From NCBI GenBank assembly GCA_028874905.1, contig JAPPGZ010000024.1, positions 1 to 64,000 of the forward strand: a DNA stretch of 64,000 bases, written 5' to 3'. Origin of the DNA: Gemmatimonadota bacterium (GTDB lineage: Bacteria; Gemmatimonadota; Gemmatimonadetes; Longimicrobiales; Gaopeijiaceae). Position 1 is the stretch's first letter, and each line of letters opens with the position of its first letter. Below, in pieces: positions 1 through 9,831 of this stretch. Position numbers and translations under genes: made by a program. The notes under the pieces were generated by a model. The model searched no databases. It was not told the DNA's origin and saw nothing but the letters and a program-made list of their open reading frames with translations.

Positions 1-784
1 AATAGTCGGCCGTCGCAAAGACCTCGAAGGTCGCCGAGGGACGCCACACGATCGTGCCGCGCCCCGCCTGTCCGTTGTCGTTGCCCTTGTCGAGCCCGTC
101 ATGGACGCGTGTCACGTACCCGTCCCGCTTGCGGAGAGCCAGGGCCACGCTCCCGAACAGCCCATCCGCCAGGGCACCGTTTGCCGACGCGGTCAGGTTG
201 GTCATCCGATCGTCGCCGAACTGTGCCCTGATGCTCCTGCGCGCTACGGCGTCCGGCCTCCTGGAGTGCACCGACACGGCTCCGCCCACCGCGTTGCGCC
301 CGAAGAGCGTCCCCTGCGGTCCGCGCAACACCTCGACACGGTCCACGTCGATGAGGTCCATCACCGCTCCTACCGAGCGCGGCATGTATATCCCGTCAAC
401 GTAGACCGCAACTCCGGGATCCGTCACCGGCAGGAAGTCACGCTGCCCCACGCCCCGAATGTAGAACTGCGCCGCCGATTTCGTGCCCGAGAGAGCGCCG
501 GAGTGGTTGAAGTGGACGTTCGGCATCATCTGGCCGAGCCGATCGGTCGTGGCGACCTGGCCAAACTCCAGATCACGACCGGAGAAGGCCGAGACCGCCA
601 GCGGGACGCTTTGAAGGAGCTCCTCCCGGTTCCTGGCCGTCACGACCAGCGGCTGCAGCCTGACAACCGAGTCGGGTTCGGGCGGTGGGGGTTCCTGCCC
701 TGACGCCGCGGGTGCCGCGGCGCAAACGGCGACCAGCGTGCTTCCAACGATCAGAAGACACCGCCGGTCCGTGCTACGACCCAC
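1..784 (-). CDS. TonB-dependent receptor, N-terminal part (runs off the window)
   Basis: This is absent from the ORF track because it is open to the window edge. I translated it by hand. A GTG at 784-782 gives a signal peptide (MGRSTDRRCLLIVG... ending near AASGQ), then a TonB-box-like stretch 'PLVVTARNREELLQSVP' and a plug domain with 'DPGVAVYVDGIYMPRS', 'VEVLRGPQGTLFGRN' and 'AVGGAVSV'. These are classic plug-domain motifs of outer-membrane receptors that take up chelates or carbohydrates using TonB energy. The start overlaps the end of the DUF1330 gene by 11 nt, so it is probably the last visible gene of the minus-strand run from 5.5 kb. The substrate is unknown. The beta-barrel lies outside the window. 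Confidence 0.9.
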   Translation of the reverse strand, partial: MGRSTDRRCLLIVGSTLVAVCAAAPAASGQEPPPPEPDSVVRLQPLVVTARNREELLQSVPLAVSAFSGRDLEFGQVATTDRLGQMMPNVHFNHSGALSGTKSAAQFYIRGVGQRDFLPVTDPGVAVYVDGIYMPRSVGAVMDLIDVDRVEVLRGPQGTLFGRNAVGGAVSVHSRRPDAVARRSIRAQFGDDRMTNLTASANGALADGLFGSVALALRKRDGYVTRVHDGLDKGNDNGQAGRGTIVWRPSATFEVFATADY

Positions 785-1043
785 CTTCGAGGGCGACGAT
801 ATCGCGGGTGAACGATCCCTTGGCCGTGGACAACGCCTGCTGAACCTCCGGATCGCCGTAGTGTGCCCAGGACGAAGCCGCGTCGGGAAAGCGCACGACC
901 AGAATGCGGGTCGCTGCATCACGCTCGTTCTGGTAGAGAAGCTCGCCACCGTGTCTCGCCAACGCCGCCGACGCCGCGCTGGTGTACGTTGCGCACCGGT
1001 CAGCATCGTGAACTCTGATGCGAATCATCTTGTAGACCGCCAT
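774..1043 (-). CDS. DUF1330-like dimeric alpha/beta-barrel protein
   Basis: The product is 89 aa. The ATG at 1043 is chosen because AGGAGG lies 7 nt upstream; the longer track ORF (427 aa) is mostly a shadow of the reductase gene. The sequence 'MIRIRVHDADRCATYTSAA', a central 'HGGELLYQ' and 'RILVVRFPDAASSWAHYGDPEVQQ' follow the DUF1330/ferredoxin-like dimeric barrel pattern: strand, helix, GG turn, strand, then a 'FPs...A..wY.spEYq' motif. Members of this fold include small monooxygenase-like and binding proteins, but DUF1330 itself has no firm function. It sits between the reductase and TonB-receptor genes in the same orientation, which suggests a part in the same catabolic unit. Confidence 0.75.
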   Translation of the reverse strand: MAVYKMIRIRVHDADRCATYTSAASAALARHGGELLYQNERDAATRILVVRFPDAASSWAHYGDPEVQQALSTAKGSFTRDIVALEGGS

Positions 1044-1054
1044 CTCATGCCTCC

Positions 1055-2028
1055 TTACGCCGGATACAATCCCGCAATCTCCGCCCTCTGACGCACCAGC
1101 GCCAGTACCACGTCGATGGTCGGCGTGGGCACCCCGACCAGGCGCCCCAGCTCCTGCACCGAGGTGACCAGCGCGTCGATCTCCATCGTGCGGCCCCGCT
1201 CGAGGTCCTGCAGCATCGAGGTGCGGTGGGCGCCCACCCCCGCCGCCCCGTCGATCCGCTTCTCGATGTCGAGCCGGAAGCGCACGCCGAGCGCCTCGCC
1301 GATCGCGCGGGTCTCCTCCATCATCCCCCGCGCCACCCCCCGCGTCCCGGGCTCGGTGGCTACCCTGTCCAGAGTGGCCAGGGTGAGCGCGCTGATTGGG
1401 TTGAAGGAGACGTTGCCGAGCAGCTTCATCCAGATCTCCTGGCGGATCCGACGCACGGGGGCCCGGATGCCCGCCCCGATCAATGCCCGGCTGAGCGCCT
1501 TGATCCGCGCGGTCTTCTCCCCGGTGGGTTCGCCCACGGTGAACCGGTTCCCGTACAGGTGCCGGATCACGCCCGGCTCCGCGATTTCGGTCGCGACGTA
1601 GACGACGCAGCCGATTGCCCGCTCCGGTCCGATCCCGTCCCACTGGCGCCCCCCCGGATCCACGCTCTCCAGGCGCGTGCCCTCCCACTCGCCGCCCACG
1701 CGATGGAAGTACCACCAGGGGACGCCGTTCTGCGCGGTGATGACGGCCGTGTCGGGGCCCAGGAGCGGCTGCATCGCGTCCACCACGCGCGTGGCCGAGT
1801 GCGCCTTCAGCGTGATGATCACGTAGTCCTGCGGGCCCGCCTCTGCCGGATCGTCGGTGCAGAAGGGGCGCGCGACGAGTTCGTCCCCGTCGATGAGCAG
1901 CCGCGCGCCATCCCGCTGCATGGCGTCGAGGTGGGGGCCTCGCGCGATCAGGGTGGTGTCGACCCCGGCCCGCGCCAGTTTCACTCCCAGGTATCCGCCC
2001 GTCGCCCCCGCGCCGTAGATCGCGATCT

Positions 2029-2032
<4 letters not shown>
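1055..2032 (-). CDS. ketopantoate reductase-family (PanE/ApbA) oxidoreductase
   Basis: The product is 325 aa. The N-terminal 'MKIAIYGAGATGGYLGVKLARAG' is the NAD(P)-binding Rossmann motif (GxGxxG). 'VIITLKAHSATRVVDAM', 'ITAQNGVPWW' and the C-terminal helical domain with 'EIWMKLLGNVSFNPISALT' match the ApbA C-terminal domain, including the K...N...S active-site pattern. The family reduces 2-dehydropantoate, but many paralogues act on other 2-keto acids. Here the gene overlaps the acyl-CoA ligase stop by 4 nt (ATGA) and lies in a catabolic-looking cluster rather than with panB/panC. A dedicated role in CoA synthesis is therefore doubtful and I give no symbol. Confidence 0.85.
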
Positions 2033-3549
<1,517 letters not shown>

Positions 3550-3552
3550 CCC

Positions 3553-5514
3553 TCACGCCTCCGGCAACGCCAGCGCGACCAACTCACTTGGCTGACGCCT
3601 GGCTCCCACCGCCACGACGATATACTGTCGGCCCTCGTGCATGTAGGTCATTGGCAGCCCCGTCTGGTTGGCGGGCAACTCGATCTCGGCGACGATCTCG
3701 CCCGTGGCCTTGTCGTGGGCACGGAACATGTTGCCGCCCGACCCGTACGCGGCGAACATTCCGCCGCCTTCGCCCGCAAACAGAAGCGTCCGCGTGACGA
3801 GGAGGCCGCCCCGGTCCGGCCGGCCGGTCCTTCCCACATCGATCCCCTCGAGCGCGGGATGGTCCTTCACGTAGTCGGGCGCGTCGCCGTTGGGCACCTG
3901 CCACGCAATCTCGCCCGCGCTCAGGTCGATCGCCGTGATCCTGCCCCATGGCGGCTTGAAGAGCGGCAGACCCTGGGGGCCGCCGCCCTGGCGGAGCCGC
4001 AGCCCACCGCCGCGAATGTAATCCATGGTCGAGATGTCGGGTTCGGGTGAGAGCGCGATCACGCTGGGCGCCGTCGCCGACTGGACATACAGGTACCCGG
4101 ACTCCGGATCGAGGGCACCGCCTGGCCAGTTGGCGCCGCCGAGCGAGCCCGGAACCATCAGTGTGCCCTGTGTGCCTCCCTCGATCGGCCTCGTAGGGGG
4201 CGTGTAGAGCGGACCGTGGTGCAACTGCGCCAGGATCTCCTCGGCCTCGGCGCGCAACTCCGGGGTGAAGTCGATGAGGTCGTCGGGATCGACGCCCTGA
4301 CGGTCGTAGGGCGGCGGTTTCGTCGGGAAGGGCTGGGTGGGGGCGGTGCGCTCGCCGGGGACATCGGTCTGCAGCACGGGTCGCTCTTCGATGGGCCACA
4401 CGGGCTCGCCGGTGCGACGGTCGAAGACGAACGTGAAGGTCTGCTTGGTGATCAACGCGACCGCGGGGATTTCGCGGCCGTCCACCACCAGGTCCGCAAG
4501 GACGGGGGCCGCCGGAGGGTCGTAGTCCCAGATGCCGTGGTGCACCGTCTGGAAGTGCCACGCCCGCTCGCCGGTGGCGGCGTCGAGCGCGACGATGCTC
4601 TGCGAGAAGAGGTTGTCGCCGGGGCGGTGGCCGCCGTAGTAGTCGCCCGTGCCCAGTTCGATGGGAAGGTAGACGAGGCCGAGTTCGGGGTCCGCGCTCA
4701 GCGCGGTCCAGACGGCTGCGTTTCCGGTGTACTCCCAGGAACCATTCTCCCACGTCCCGTTGCCGTACTCGCCCGGTTGCGGGATGGTATGGAAGGTCCA
4801 CCGGAGTTCGCCCGTGACCGCATCGTAGCCGCGGACGTGTCCCGGCGGCATTTCCGGTGCGGGCGGCGCGCTGCCCGACGGCAGGGCGGACCCGACTACA
4901 ACGACATCGTCCACCACGATCGGCGGGGAACTGGAGCCGATCGGGGCGCGCACAAGGTCCAGTTCGCGACCCAGCCCGAGGCGCAACTCAACCACGCCGC
5001 CATCGCCGAAGTCGGGTATGGGGCGACCCGTCGCCGGGTCCAGCGCGACCAGCTGGAAGCCGGGAGTCACGAAGAAGATGCGGGGCCCGGTCTCCACCGA
5101 TTCCCACCACGCGACCCCACGCCCCGAATTGCGGCGCGGGGCGGCTCGGTCTCCTTCGTCCAGGCGGTAGGTCCACAGGGTCTCACCCGTTCCGGCGTCG
5201 ATCGCGGCGACTGTGCGCCGGTATCCCGCCGTGGCGTACAGCACGCCGTCGACCATGAGGGGGGTCGTGCGGTAGTTGTATTCGGGAGCGGGGCCGAAGT
5301 TGGCTGCCTGCCAACGCCACGCGATCTCCAGGGAAGCGACGTTATTGCGGTCGATCTGGTCGAGCGGTGCATAGCGGGTGCTGCCGGCGTCGCCCCCGTA
5401 GTAGCGCCATTCACCTTCGGCGGCGCCTTGCTGGGCGTTGGCGGTGGTGGGCGAGAGCGCAACGATCGTGGCAAGCGCCAGGTGTGCGTGCGCGGCTGTC
5501 CGTCTGTAGATCAA
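3553..5514 (-). CDS. PQQ-dependent dehydrogenase (quinoprotein glucose-dehydrogenase-like), secreted
   Basis: The product is 653 aa from a TTG start at 5514, with a Sec signal peptide cleaved near 'TTANAQQG'. After it comes the standard opening of the family, 'EWRYYGGDAGSTRYAPLDQI'. Repeated beta-propeller W-motifs follow, such as 'VAAIDAGTGETLWTYRLDEG', 'SIVALDAATGERAWHFQTVHHGIWDYD' and 'ITAIDLSAGEIAWQVPNGD'. The family oxidises sugars or alcohols in the periplasm with PQQ and passes electrons to the respiratory chain. There are no N-terminal membrane helices, so it is a soluble type. It is the first gene of the minus-strand run; the downstream ligase and reductase may process its carboxylate or keto product (inference). 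Confidence 0.9.
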   Translation of the reverse strand: MIYRRTAAHAHLALATIVALSPTTANAQQGAAEGEWRYYGGDAGSTRYAPLDQIDRNNVASLEIAWRWQAANFGPAPEYNYRTTPLMVDGVLYATAGYRRTVAAIDAGTGETLWTYRLDEGDRAAPRRNSGRGVAWWESVETGPRIFFVTPGFQLVALDPATGRPIPDFGDGGVVELRLGLGRELDLVRAPIGSSSPPIVVDDVVVVGSALPSGSAPPAPEMPPGHVRGYDAVTGELRWTFHTIPQPGEYGNGTWENGSWEYTGNAAVWTALSADPELGLVYLPIELGTGDYYGGHRPGDNLFSQSIVALDAATGERAWHFQTVHHGIWDYDPPAAPVLADLVVDGREIPAVALITKQTFTFVFDRRTGEPVWPIEERPVLQTDVPGERTAPTQPFPTKPPPYDRQGVDPDDLIDFTPELRAEAEEILAQLHHGPLYTPPTRPIEGGTQGTLMVPGSLGGANWPGGALDPESGYLYVQSATAPSVIALSPEPDISTMDYIRGGGLRLRQGGGPQGLPLFKPPWGRITAIDLSAGEIAWQVPNGDAPDYVKDHPALEGIDVGRTGRPDRGGLLVTRTLLFAGEGGGMFAAYGSGGNMFRAHDKATGEIVAEIELPANQTGLPMTYMHEGRQYIVVAVGARRQPSELVALALPEA

Positions 5515-5645
5515 GTGGAGACTCCGTTCCGAATGGATGTCGCCGGCCGCGCATACGGGATACGTTGCCGAGCCTGTGAACGCGTGAACATGACCTGGTC
5601 GTGCAGCGTAGGAAAATAGCCGGACCGCAACAAGGAGGGCCTGGA

Positions 5646-6224
5646 ATGCTCACAGCCTACGTGTTCTGCCTCGCGGTCGGCGGCGGCCTTCTCGCGCTCT
5701 CCTTCTTCGGAGATTTCCTCGAGGCCGACGTGGACGTCGACGCGGATGTCGACGTCGCCGCCGACCTGGACGGTATCTCGGCGGGAACAGGGATCGCACA
5801 GGTCTTCTCCGTGCGGGCGCTCATCAACGCCATCTTCGGCTTCGGAGCCGCGGGGGCCCTCCTGCATCTCGTCTGGGGCGGCGGTCAGCCGATGCTCACG
5901 GCGGCGATCGCGGGGGCCACGGGGCTCGGCTCGGGTGCTCTGATCAGTACCGTATTCGCGTACCTCAAGCGCACCGAGTCCGGGGCCCTGAAAGGGGAGG
6001 AGTCGTTCGTCGGACTGACGGGCGAAGTGTCCCTGGAGGTTGGACCGGGCAGCCACGGTACCGTCACCGTCCGCAGGGGCGACCGGCGGGTGCGGCTGCG
6101 TGCGCGGCCTGCCGACGCGTCCGGGGCTCCGGCGCTCAGCCTGGGGCAGCCCGTCGTGGTGGTCGAGATGAAGGATGGAATCGCGGCAGTGGCTCCGGTC
6201 GGGCCGAAGCTGCTGGAAGATTAA
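5646..6224 (+). CDS. NfeD/YqiJ-like membrane protein with OB-fold, flotillin partner
   Basis: The product is 192 aa. The ATG at 5646 is preceded by AAGGAGG at good spacing, so the 15 extra residues of the track ORF are dropped. An N-terminal membrane segment ('AYVFCLAVGGGLLALSFFG') leads into an acidic 'DVDVDADVDV' stretch. Two further hydrophobic segments follow near 'ALINAIFGFGAAGALLHLVWG' and 'ATGLGSGALISTVFAYL'. The C-terminal beta-rich part ('FVGLTGEVSLEV...VVVVEMKDGIAAVAPV') reads like an NfeD OB-fold. YqiJ-type proteins are encoded next to flotillins and act with them in membrane microdomains. The flotillin gene follows 44 nt downstream. Confidence 0.82.
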   Translation: MLTAYVFCLAVGGGLLALSFFGDFLEADVDVDADVDVAADLDGISAGTGIAQVFSVRALINAIFGFGAAGALLHLVWGGGQPMLTAAIAGATGLGSGALISTVFAYLKRTESGALKGEESFVGLTGEVSLEVGPGSHGTVTVRRGDRRVRLRARPADASGAPALSLGQPVVVVEMKDGIAAVAPVGPKLLED

Positions 6225-6268
6225 ACGGGGCCGGGAGCCCCCCAGGGACGAATGACAGGAGGAGGCAA

Positions 6269-7579
6269 GTGTTTACTCCATTGGGCGCCCTCGTAGCGGG
6301 CTTGGTAATCGTGCTGGTGATTGTCGTGCTGGTTGCGACGATCAAAACTCTCATCGTTATCTCGCCGCCGAACCGGGCGGCGGTGCTGACGGGGCGCAAC
6401 CGACTGCTCACCGATGGGCAGCAGGTGGGCTACCGCTCCATTTCGGGGGGCCGTGTCTTCCGTGTTCCCATCATCGAGACGGTTCAGCACATGAACCTCG
6501 AGACCATCCCCATCGAGGTGTCTGTGAACAATGCCTTTTCGAAGGGCAACATTCCCTTGAACGTGGAAGCCATCGCCAACGTCAAGATCGCCTCCGAGCC
6601 GGAATGGGTCTTCAACAACGCCGTCGAGCGGTTGCTCGGAAAGAGCGAGGACGAAATCAAGGCGCTCGCGCAGGACACCCTCACCGGCAACCTGCGCGGC
6701 GTGCTGGCAACGCTGACGCCGGAGGAGGTCAACGAGGATCGGCTGGGGTTCGCCAAGGCGCTGTCGGAGGACGCGGGCGAGGACCTGGCCTCACTGGGGT
6801 TCCACCTGGACGTGCTCAAGATTCAGAACGTGAGCGACGAGCGCGGGTACCTGGCCGCGATCGGACGGGAGAAATCCGCCGAGGCCATTCGCCAGGCGGA
6901 AATCGCGGAAGCGCGGAAGCGGGCGGATACGCGCGAGGCACAGGCGGAGGCCAGCCGGCGCGCGGAGGTGCGGGAGGCCGCAGCGTCGATCAAGGTGGCC
7001 GAGGCGAAGAACGCGCTGCGGGTTCGCCAGGCGGAGCTCGACCGTGAAGGGGAGACTGCCGAGAAGATCGCGCGGGTGAAGGCGTTGGAAGCGGAGGTGG
7101 AGGCCGAGCGGATCCTGGAAATGAAGCGCGTGGAACGTGAGGAGCAGAGGCTCCTCGCCGATATCGTCGAGCCGGCCAAGGCGGAGAAGATGGCGGCGTT
7201 CGCACGGGCCGAGGCCGAAGCGGCTCCGATCCTCGAGCGCGGGAAGGCGCAGGTCGAAGTGCTGCGGCGTCTTTACGGCGAAGTGCGGGCCGGCGGCGAT
7301 GCCGCGTTCGCCGTGTTCATTGCCGAGAAACTGCCCGAGCTGCTGGAGATCGCGGTGGGTGCGGTCGAGGGAGTGGATATCGACCGAGTGGTGGTCATGG
7401 ACGGTGGTCAGGGCGAAGGCGTGTCCAACGCGTTGAACCAGCGCGTCAAGGGGGCGTACGGGACGATGGAGGGGCTGGCGTCGGTGCTTGGGCTCGACAT
7501 CCAGGAAGTCCTGAAGCGCGCGGTCGGCGGGGACACGAGCGAAGGCCCGAAGATGGAGCCAGCTCTGTCCCCCGAGTAG
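6269..7579 (+). CDS. flotillin-like SPFH-domain protein
   Basis: The product is 436 aa from a GTG at 6269, with AGGAGG just upstream. One N-terminal transmembrane helix ('LVAGLVIVLVIVVLVATIK') is followed by an SPFH/band-7 domain ('ISPPNRAAVLTGRN' to about residue 190). Then comes a long Ala/Glu/Arg coiled coil ('AEIAEARKRADTREAQAEA') with repeated 'EA' patterns, and a short C-terminal tail with the usual 'GxG...NAL' region. Flotillins oligomerise on the inner membrane and scaffold lipid microdomains. The pairing with the NfeD-like gene is the standard arrangement. Spacing to the next gene is larger (178 nt) and holds Pho-box-like repeats, so the flotillin pair is probably its own transcription unit. 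Confidence 0.92.
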   Translation: MFTPLGALVAGLVIVLVIVVLVATIKTLIVISPPNRAAVLTGRNRLLTDGQQVGYRSISGGRVFRVPIIETVQHMNLETIPIEVSVNNAFSKGNIPLNVEAIANVKIASEPEWVFNNAVERLLGKSEDEIKALAQDTLTGNLRGVLATLTPEEVNEDRLGFAKALSEDAGEDLASLGFHLDVLKIQNVSDERGYLAAIGREKSAEAIRQAEIAEARKRADTREAQAEASRRAEVREAAASIKVAEAKNALRVRQAELDREGETAEKIARVKALEAEVEAERILEMKRVEREEQRLLADIVEPAKAEKMAAFARAEAEAAPILERGKAQVEVLRRLYGEVRAGGDAAFAVFIAEKLPELLEIAVGAVEGVDIDRVVVMDGGQGEGVSNALNQRVKGAYGTMEGLASVLGLDIQEVLKRAVGGDTSEGPKMEPALSPE

Positions 7580-7585
7580 CCGGTC

Positions 7586-7654
7586 GTGACCCGTCCGTTA
7601 CGGTATCGGCCCTGTAGTGACCATCTGGCGATGGCTGTGTGACTCTTTCGTTAC
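7586..7654 (+). promoter_or_regulatory. Pho-box-like 11-bp-periodic repeats upstream of the porin gene
   Basis: GTGAC starts at 7586 and GTTAC at 7597 (11 bp apart). GTGAC also starts at 7617 and 7639 (22 bp apart), and GTTAC at 7650 (11 bp after 7639). PhoB-type response regulators bind tandem half-sites repeated every 11 bp, and the flanking genes are for phosphate uptake. The spacing is seen directly; binding by a PhoB homologue is inferred. The same half-site occurs upstream of pstS. Confidence 0.6.
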
Positions 7655-7675
7655 ATGTGGCTGGTAGCATGTAAC
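7650..7675. repeat. perfect inverted repeat GTTACATG / CATGTAAC
   Basis: GTTACATG (7650-7657) and CATGTAAC (7668-7675) are exact reverse complements separated by 10 nt. The left arm overlaps the last GTnAC half-site. It could be a second operator over or near the porin promoter. Confidence 0.55.
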
Positions 7676-7681
7676 GCCTCG

Positions 7682-7708
7682 ATGCCCCGGGCCGGCACGG
7701 CCGGGCAT
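7682..7708 (+). other. GC-rich hairpin in the porin leader
   Basis: ATGCCC(CG)GGCCG and CGGCCGGGCAT can pair around a GCA loop with a 2-nt bulge. No T-run follows, so it is not a normal intrinsic terminator. It ends 49 nt before the porin start and may affect leader stability. Confidence 0.4.
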
Positions 7709-7757
7709 GCGAGTCCCGGCCACGTTCCAGGCGTTCATCAACCGGGAGGTACACTAC

Positions 7758-8825
7758 GTGATCAGGTTCCGTGTGTTGGCGATGTCGGTTCTCGTCGTCG
7801 CCAGCACCGCCGAGACCACGCGGGCACAGGTGGAGATTTCCGCCCGCAGCGCCCAGGTTCGCTTCGGCGGGCGGCTCCATTCCCAGTTTGCGACGAGTTC
7901 GGCGGAAGGTGGAAAGGCGACGGATTTCTTCACGCGGCGGGCGCGCTTCACCCTGGACATCGGTGTCACGGACCTGCTGGATGCGCGCGTCCAACCCGAT
8001 TTCGGAGGAGGCGAACTGGAACTGAAGGACGCGTATTTCCGCCTCAACGTGAGTCGAGGGTTCCGGTTCTCGGTGGGTCAGTTCAAGCGGGCGTTCGACA
8101 TCTTCGAGCTCAACAGTTCCACCGACATCGTAGTGGTGGAGCGCACCGGACGTATAAACGGTCTCGTTGGGTGCGCGGGACCCGGCGGCACCTGTACGCT
8201 CAGCCGCTTCACGGAAAAGCTCGCCTACTCCGATCGGGACATCGGCTTCAAGGCCGACGGTTCGCTCGGCGACAGACTGTCCTACATGGCCACGCTGACG
8301 AACGGCACGGGGACAGCGGGATCGGACGAGAACTCGGGCAAGTCGCTTGCGGGACGCCTGACGGTTCGCCTGACGGACGGCGTATCGGCCTCGGCCAACC
8401 TGTCCCGGCATGACTATGTCGGCCCGCATGGCGAGGGTGCTTCGGCGACGGCCTTCGGGGGCGACCTCGAGATCGGGGGCTTCCGCAGCGGCACGCACCT
8501 GCAGGTGGGCCTGGTCGGCGGTGCGAACTGGCGGTTGCCGGAGTCGGCCGGAGGTGAGGTCCCGAGCTTTCTGACCGGCCAGGTGATCCTGAGCCGGTAT
8601 GTACCGATTGAGAACGGCAACTTCGAGGCCGTGGAGCCCATGGCGCGGGTGAGTTGGGGAGACCCCAACCGGAATGCCCTCGACGATGGCGGCCTGCTCC
8701 TTACCCCGGGGCTGTTCCTCTACGTGGCCGGCAAGAATCGGATCGGCGCGAACCTGGACATCTACGACTCTGCCAGGGGCTCGCGGGAGGTTTCCTTCAA
8801 GCTGCAGACCTATCTGTACTACTGA
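7758..8825 (+). CDS. phosphate-selective porin (OprP/OprO-like)
   Basis: The product is 355 aa. The GTG at 7758 has GGGAGG 8 nt upstream; the track start 51 nt earlier lacks a site. A signal peptide ('FRVLAMSVLVVASTAETTRAQ') precedes a beta-barrel typical of the family: 'VRFGGRLHSQFAT', 'FFTRRARFTLDIGVTDLLDARVQPDFGGGELELKDAYFRLN', 'RFSVGQFKRAFDIFELNSSTDIVVVERTG' and a C-terminal aromatic 'KLQTYLYY'. The 'R-RAR' and 'GQFK..F' segments are the OprP/O hallmarks. It forms the outer-membrane entry for phosphate or polyphosphate. It lies directly upstream of pstS and both leaders share the 11-bp repeat, consistent with phosphate-starvation control. Confidence 0.88.
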   Translation: MIRFRVLAMSVLVVASTAETTRAQVEISARSAQVRFGGRLHSQFATSSAEGGKATDFFTRRARFTLDIGVTDLLDARVQPDFGGGELELKDAYFRLNVSRGFRFSVGQFKRAFDIFELNSSTDIVVVERTGRINGLVGCAGPGGTCTLSRFTEKLAYSDRDIGFKADGSLGDRLSYMATLTNGTGTAGSDENSGKSLAGRLTVRLTDGVSASANLSRHDYVGPHGEGASATAFGGDLEIGGFRSGTHLQVGLVGGANWRLPESAGGEVPSFLTGQVILSRYVPIENGNFEAVEPMARVSWGDPNRNALDDGGLLLTPGLFLYVAGKNRIGANLDIYDSARGSREVSFKLQTYLYY

Positions 8826-8880
8826 TCGCATGCGTCGCGTGGGCATCACCGGTGCACGTGGGGATCATTGGTACACTGTC

Positions 8881-8907
8881 GTCACTACTCGGTGACCCCG
8901 TCGTGAC
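8881..8907 (+). promoter_or_regulatory. Pho-box-like triple repeat upstream of pstS
   Basis: GTCAC (8881), GTGAC (8892) and GTGAC (8903) are spaced exactly 11 bp apart. This matches the spacing and half-site seen upstream of the porin gene. It lies 55 nt before the pstS start, a plausible place for an activator site. Function is inferred from spacing and context. Confidence 0.62.
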
Positions 8908-8961
8908 AAATCGTCGCGAGCGTTGCAAACACACCAGATCAGAAACGGAGCGAGAAACCGA

Positions 8962-9831
8962 ATGAAGAGAGTCATCCCCTTTGTCGCGCTGGCGATGCTT
9001 GCCTGCGGGGGCGCCGACAGGGCCCAGCGGGCCATGATCCAGAACAAGGGCTCCGACACCCTGTTGAACGTGGCCCAGGCGTGGGCCGAAGTGTACAGCG
9101 CGGTCAACCCGAATGTGGCGGTCGCAGTCACCGGCGGAGGGTCCGGTACCGGCATCTCCGCGATGATCAACGGCACCGTGGACATCGCGAACTCCTCGCG
9201 GAAGATGCGCGAAGCCGAATTCGAGGCGGCCAGGCGAAACGGGGTCGAGCCCATCGAGTACATCGTCGGGTATGACGCGCTCGCGGTCTATTTGCACGCC
9301 GACAACCCGATCGGGAGCATGACCCTGGAGCAACTCAAGGCCTTGTATGGGGAGGACGGCACGGTGACGAGATGGTCTGATCTGGGCGTTGCCGTGCCGG
9401 GTTGCGACTCGGACGAAATCGTTCTGGTGAGCCGGCAGAACAATTCGGGCACGTACGTCTATTTCAAGGAGACCGTGCTGGGCGACAACACCGAGTACAA
9501 GCTCGGTTCCCGGGACATGCACGGTTCGAAGGACGTTGTCGACCTCGTGGAAAACACGCCTTGCGCCATCGGGTACAGCGGGCTCGCTTATGCCACGGAA
9601 CACGTCAGCATGCCATGCATCATGGTGGGAGACGCCGGGGGCTGCGTGGAGCCCGCCATTGCCACGGCCGTCGACGGGAGTTATCCCATTGCCCGCCCGC
9701 TCTTCATGTACACCGCCGGCGAACCGCAGGGTGCGGTCAAGGAGTACATGGACTGGATCCTCTCACAGGAGGGTCAGTGCGTGATCCTGGAGCGCGGGTA
9801 CGCGCCCTATACTGACATGGAGTGCGCTTGA
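8962..9831 (+). CDS. pstS: phosphate ABC transporter substrate-binding lipoprotein PstS
   Basis: The product is 289 aa from the ATG at 8962, with a lipoprotein signal 'PFVALAMLACGG' (Cys acylation site). The mature part begins 'MIQNKGSDTLLNVAQAWAE' and continues 'VAVTGGGSGTGISAMINGTVDIANSSRKM'; both are the phosphate-binding loops of the PstS family. 'VSRQNNSGTYVYFKETVLG' and 'CAIGYSGLAYA' are also typical. It binds phosphate in the periplasm and delivers it to PstC/PstA. A triple GTnAC repeat lies upstream. The stop overlaps the start of the PhoU-fusion gene, so the unit is pstS-phoU-pstC-pstA-pstB1-pstB2. This differs from the common order with phoU last. Confidence 0.95.
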   Translation: MKRVIPFVALAMLACGGADRAQRAMIQNKGSDTLLNVAQAWAEVYSAVNPNVAVAVTGGGSGTGISAMINGTVDIANSSRKMREAEFEAARRNGVEPIEYIVGYDALAVYLHADNPIGSMTLEQLKALYGEDGTVTRWSDLGVAVPGCDSDEIVLVSRQNNSGTYVYFKETVLGDNTEYKLGSRDMHGSKDVVDLVENTPCAIGYSGLAYATEHVSMPCIMVGDAGGCVEPAIATAVDGSYPIARPLFMYTAGEPQGAVKEYMDWILSQEGQCVILERGYAPYTDMECA

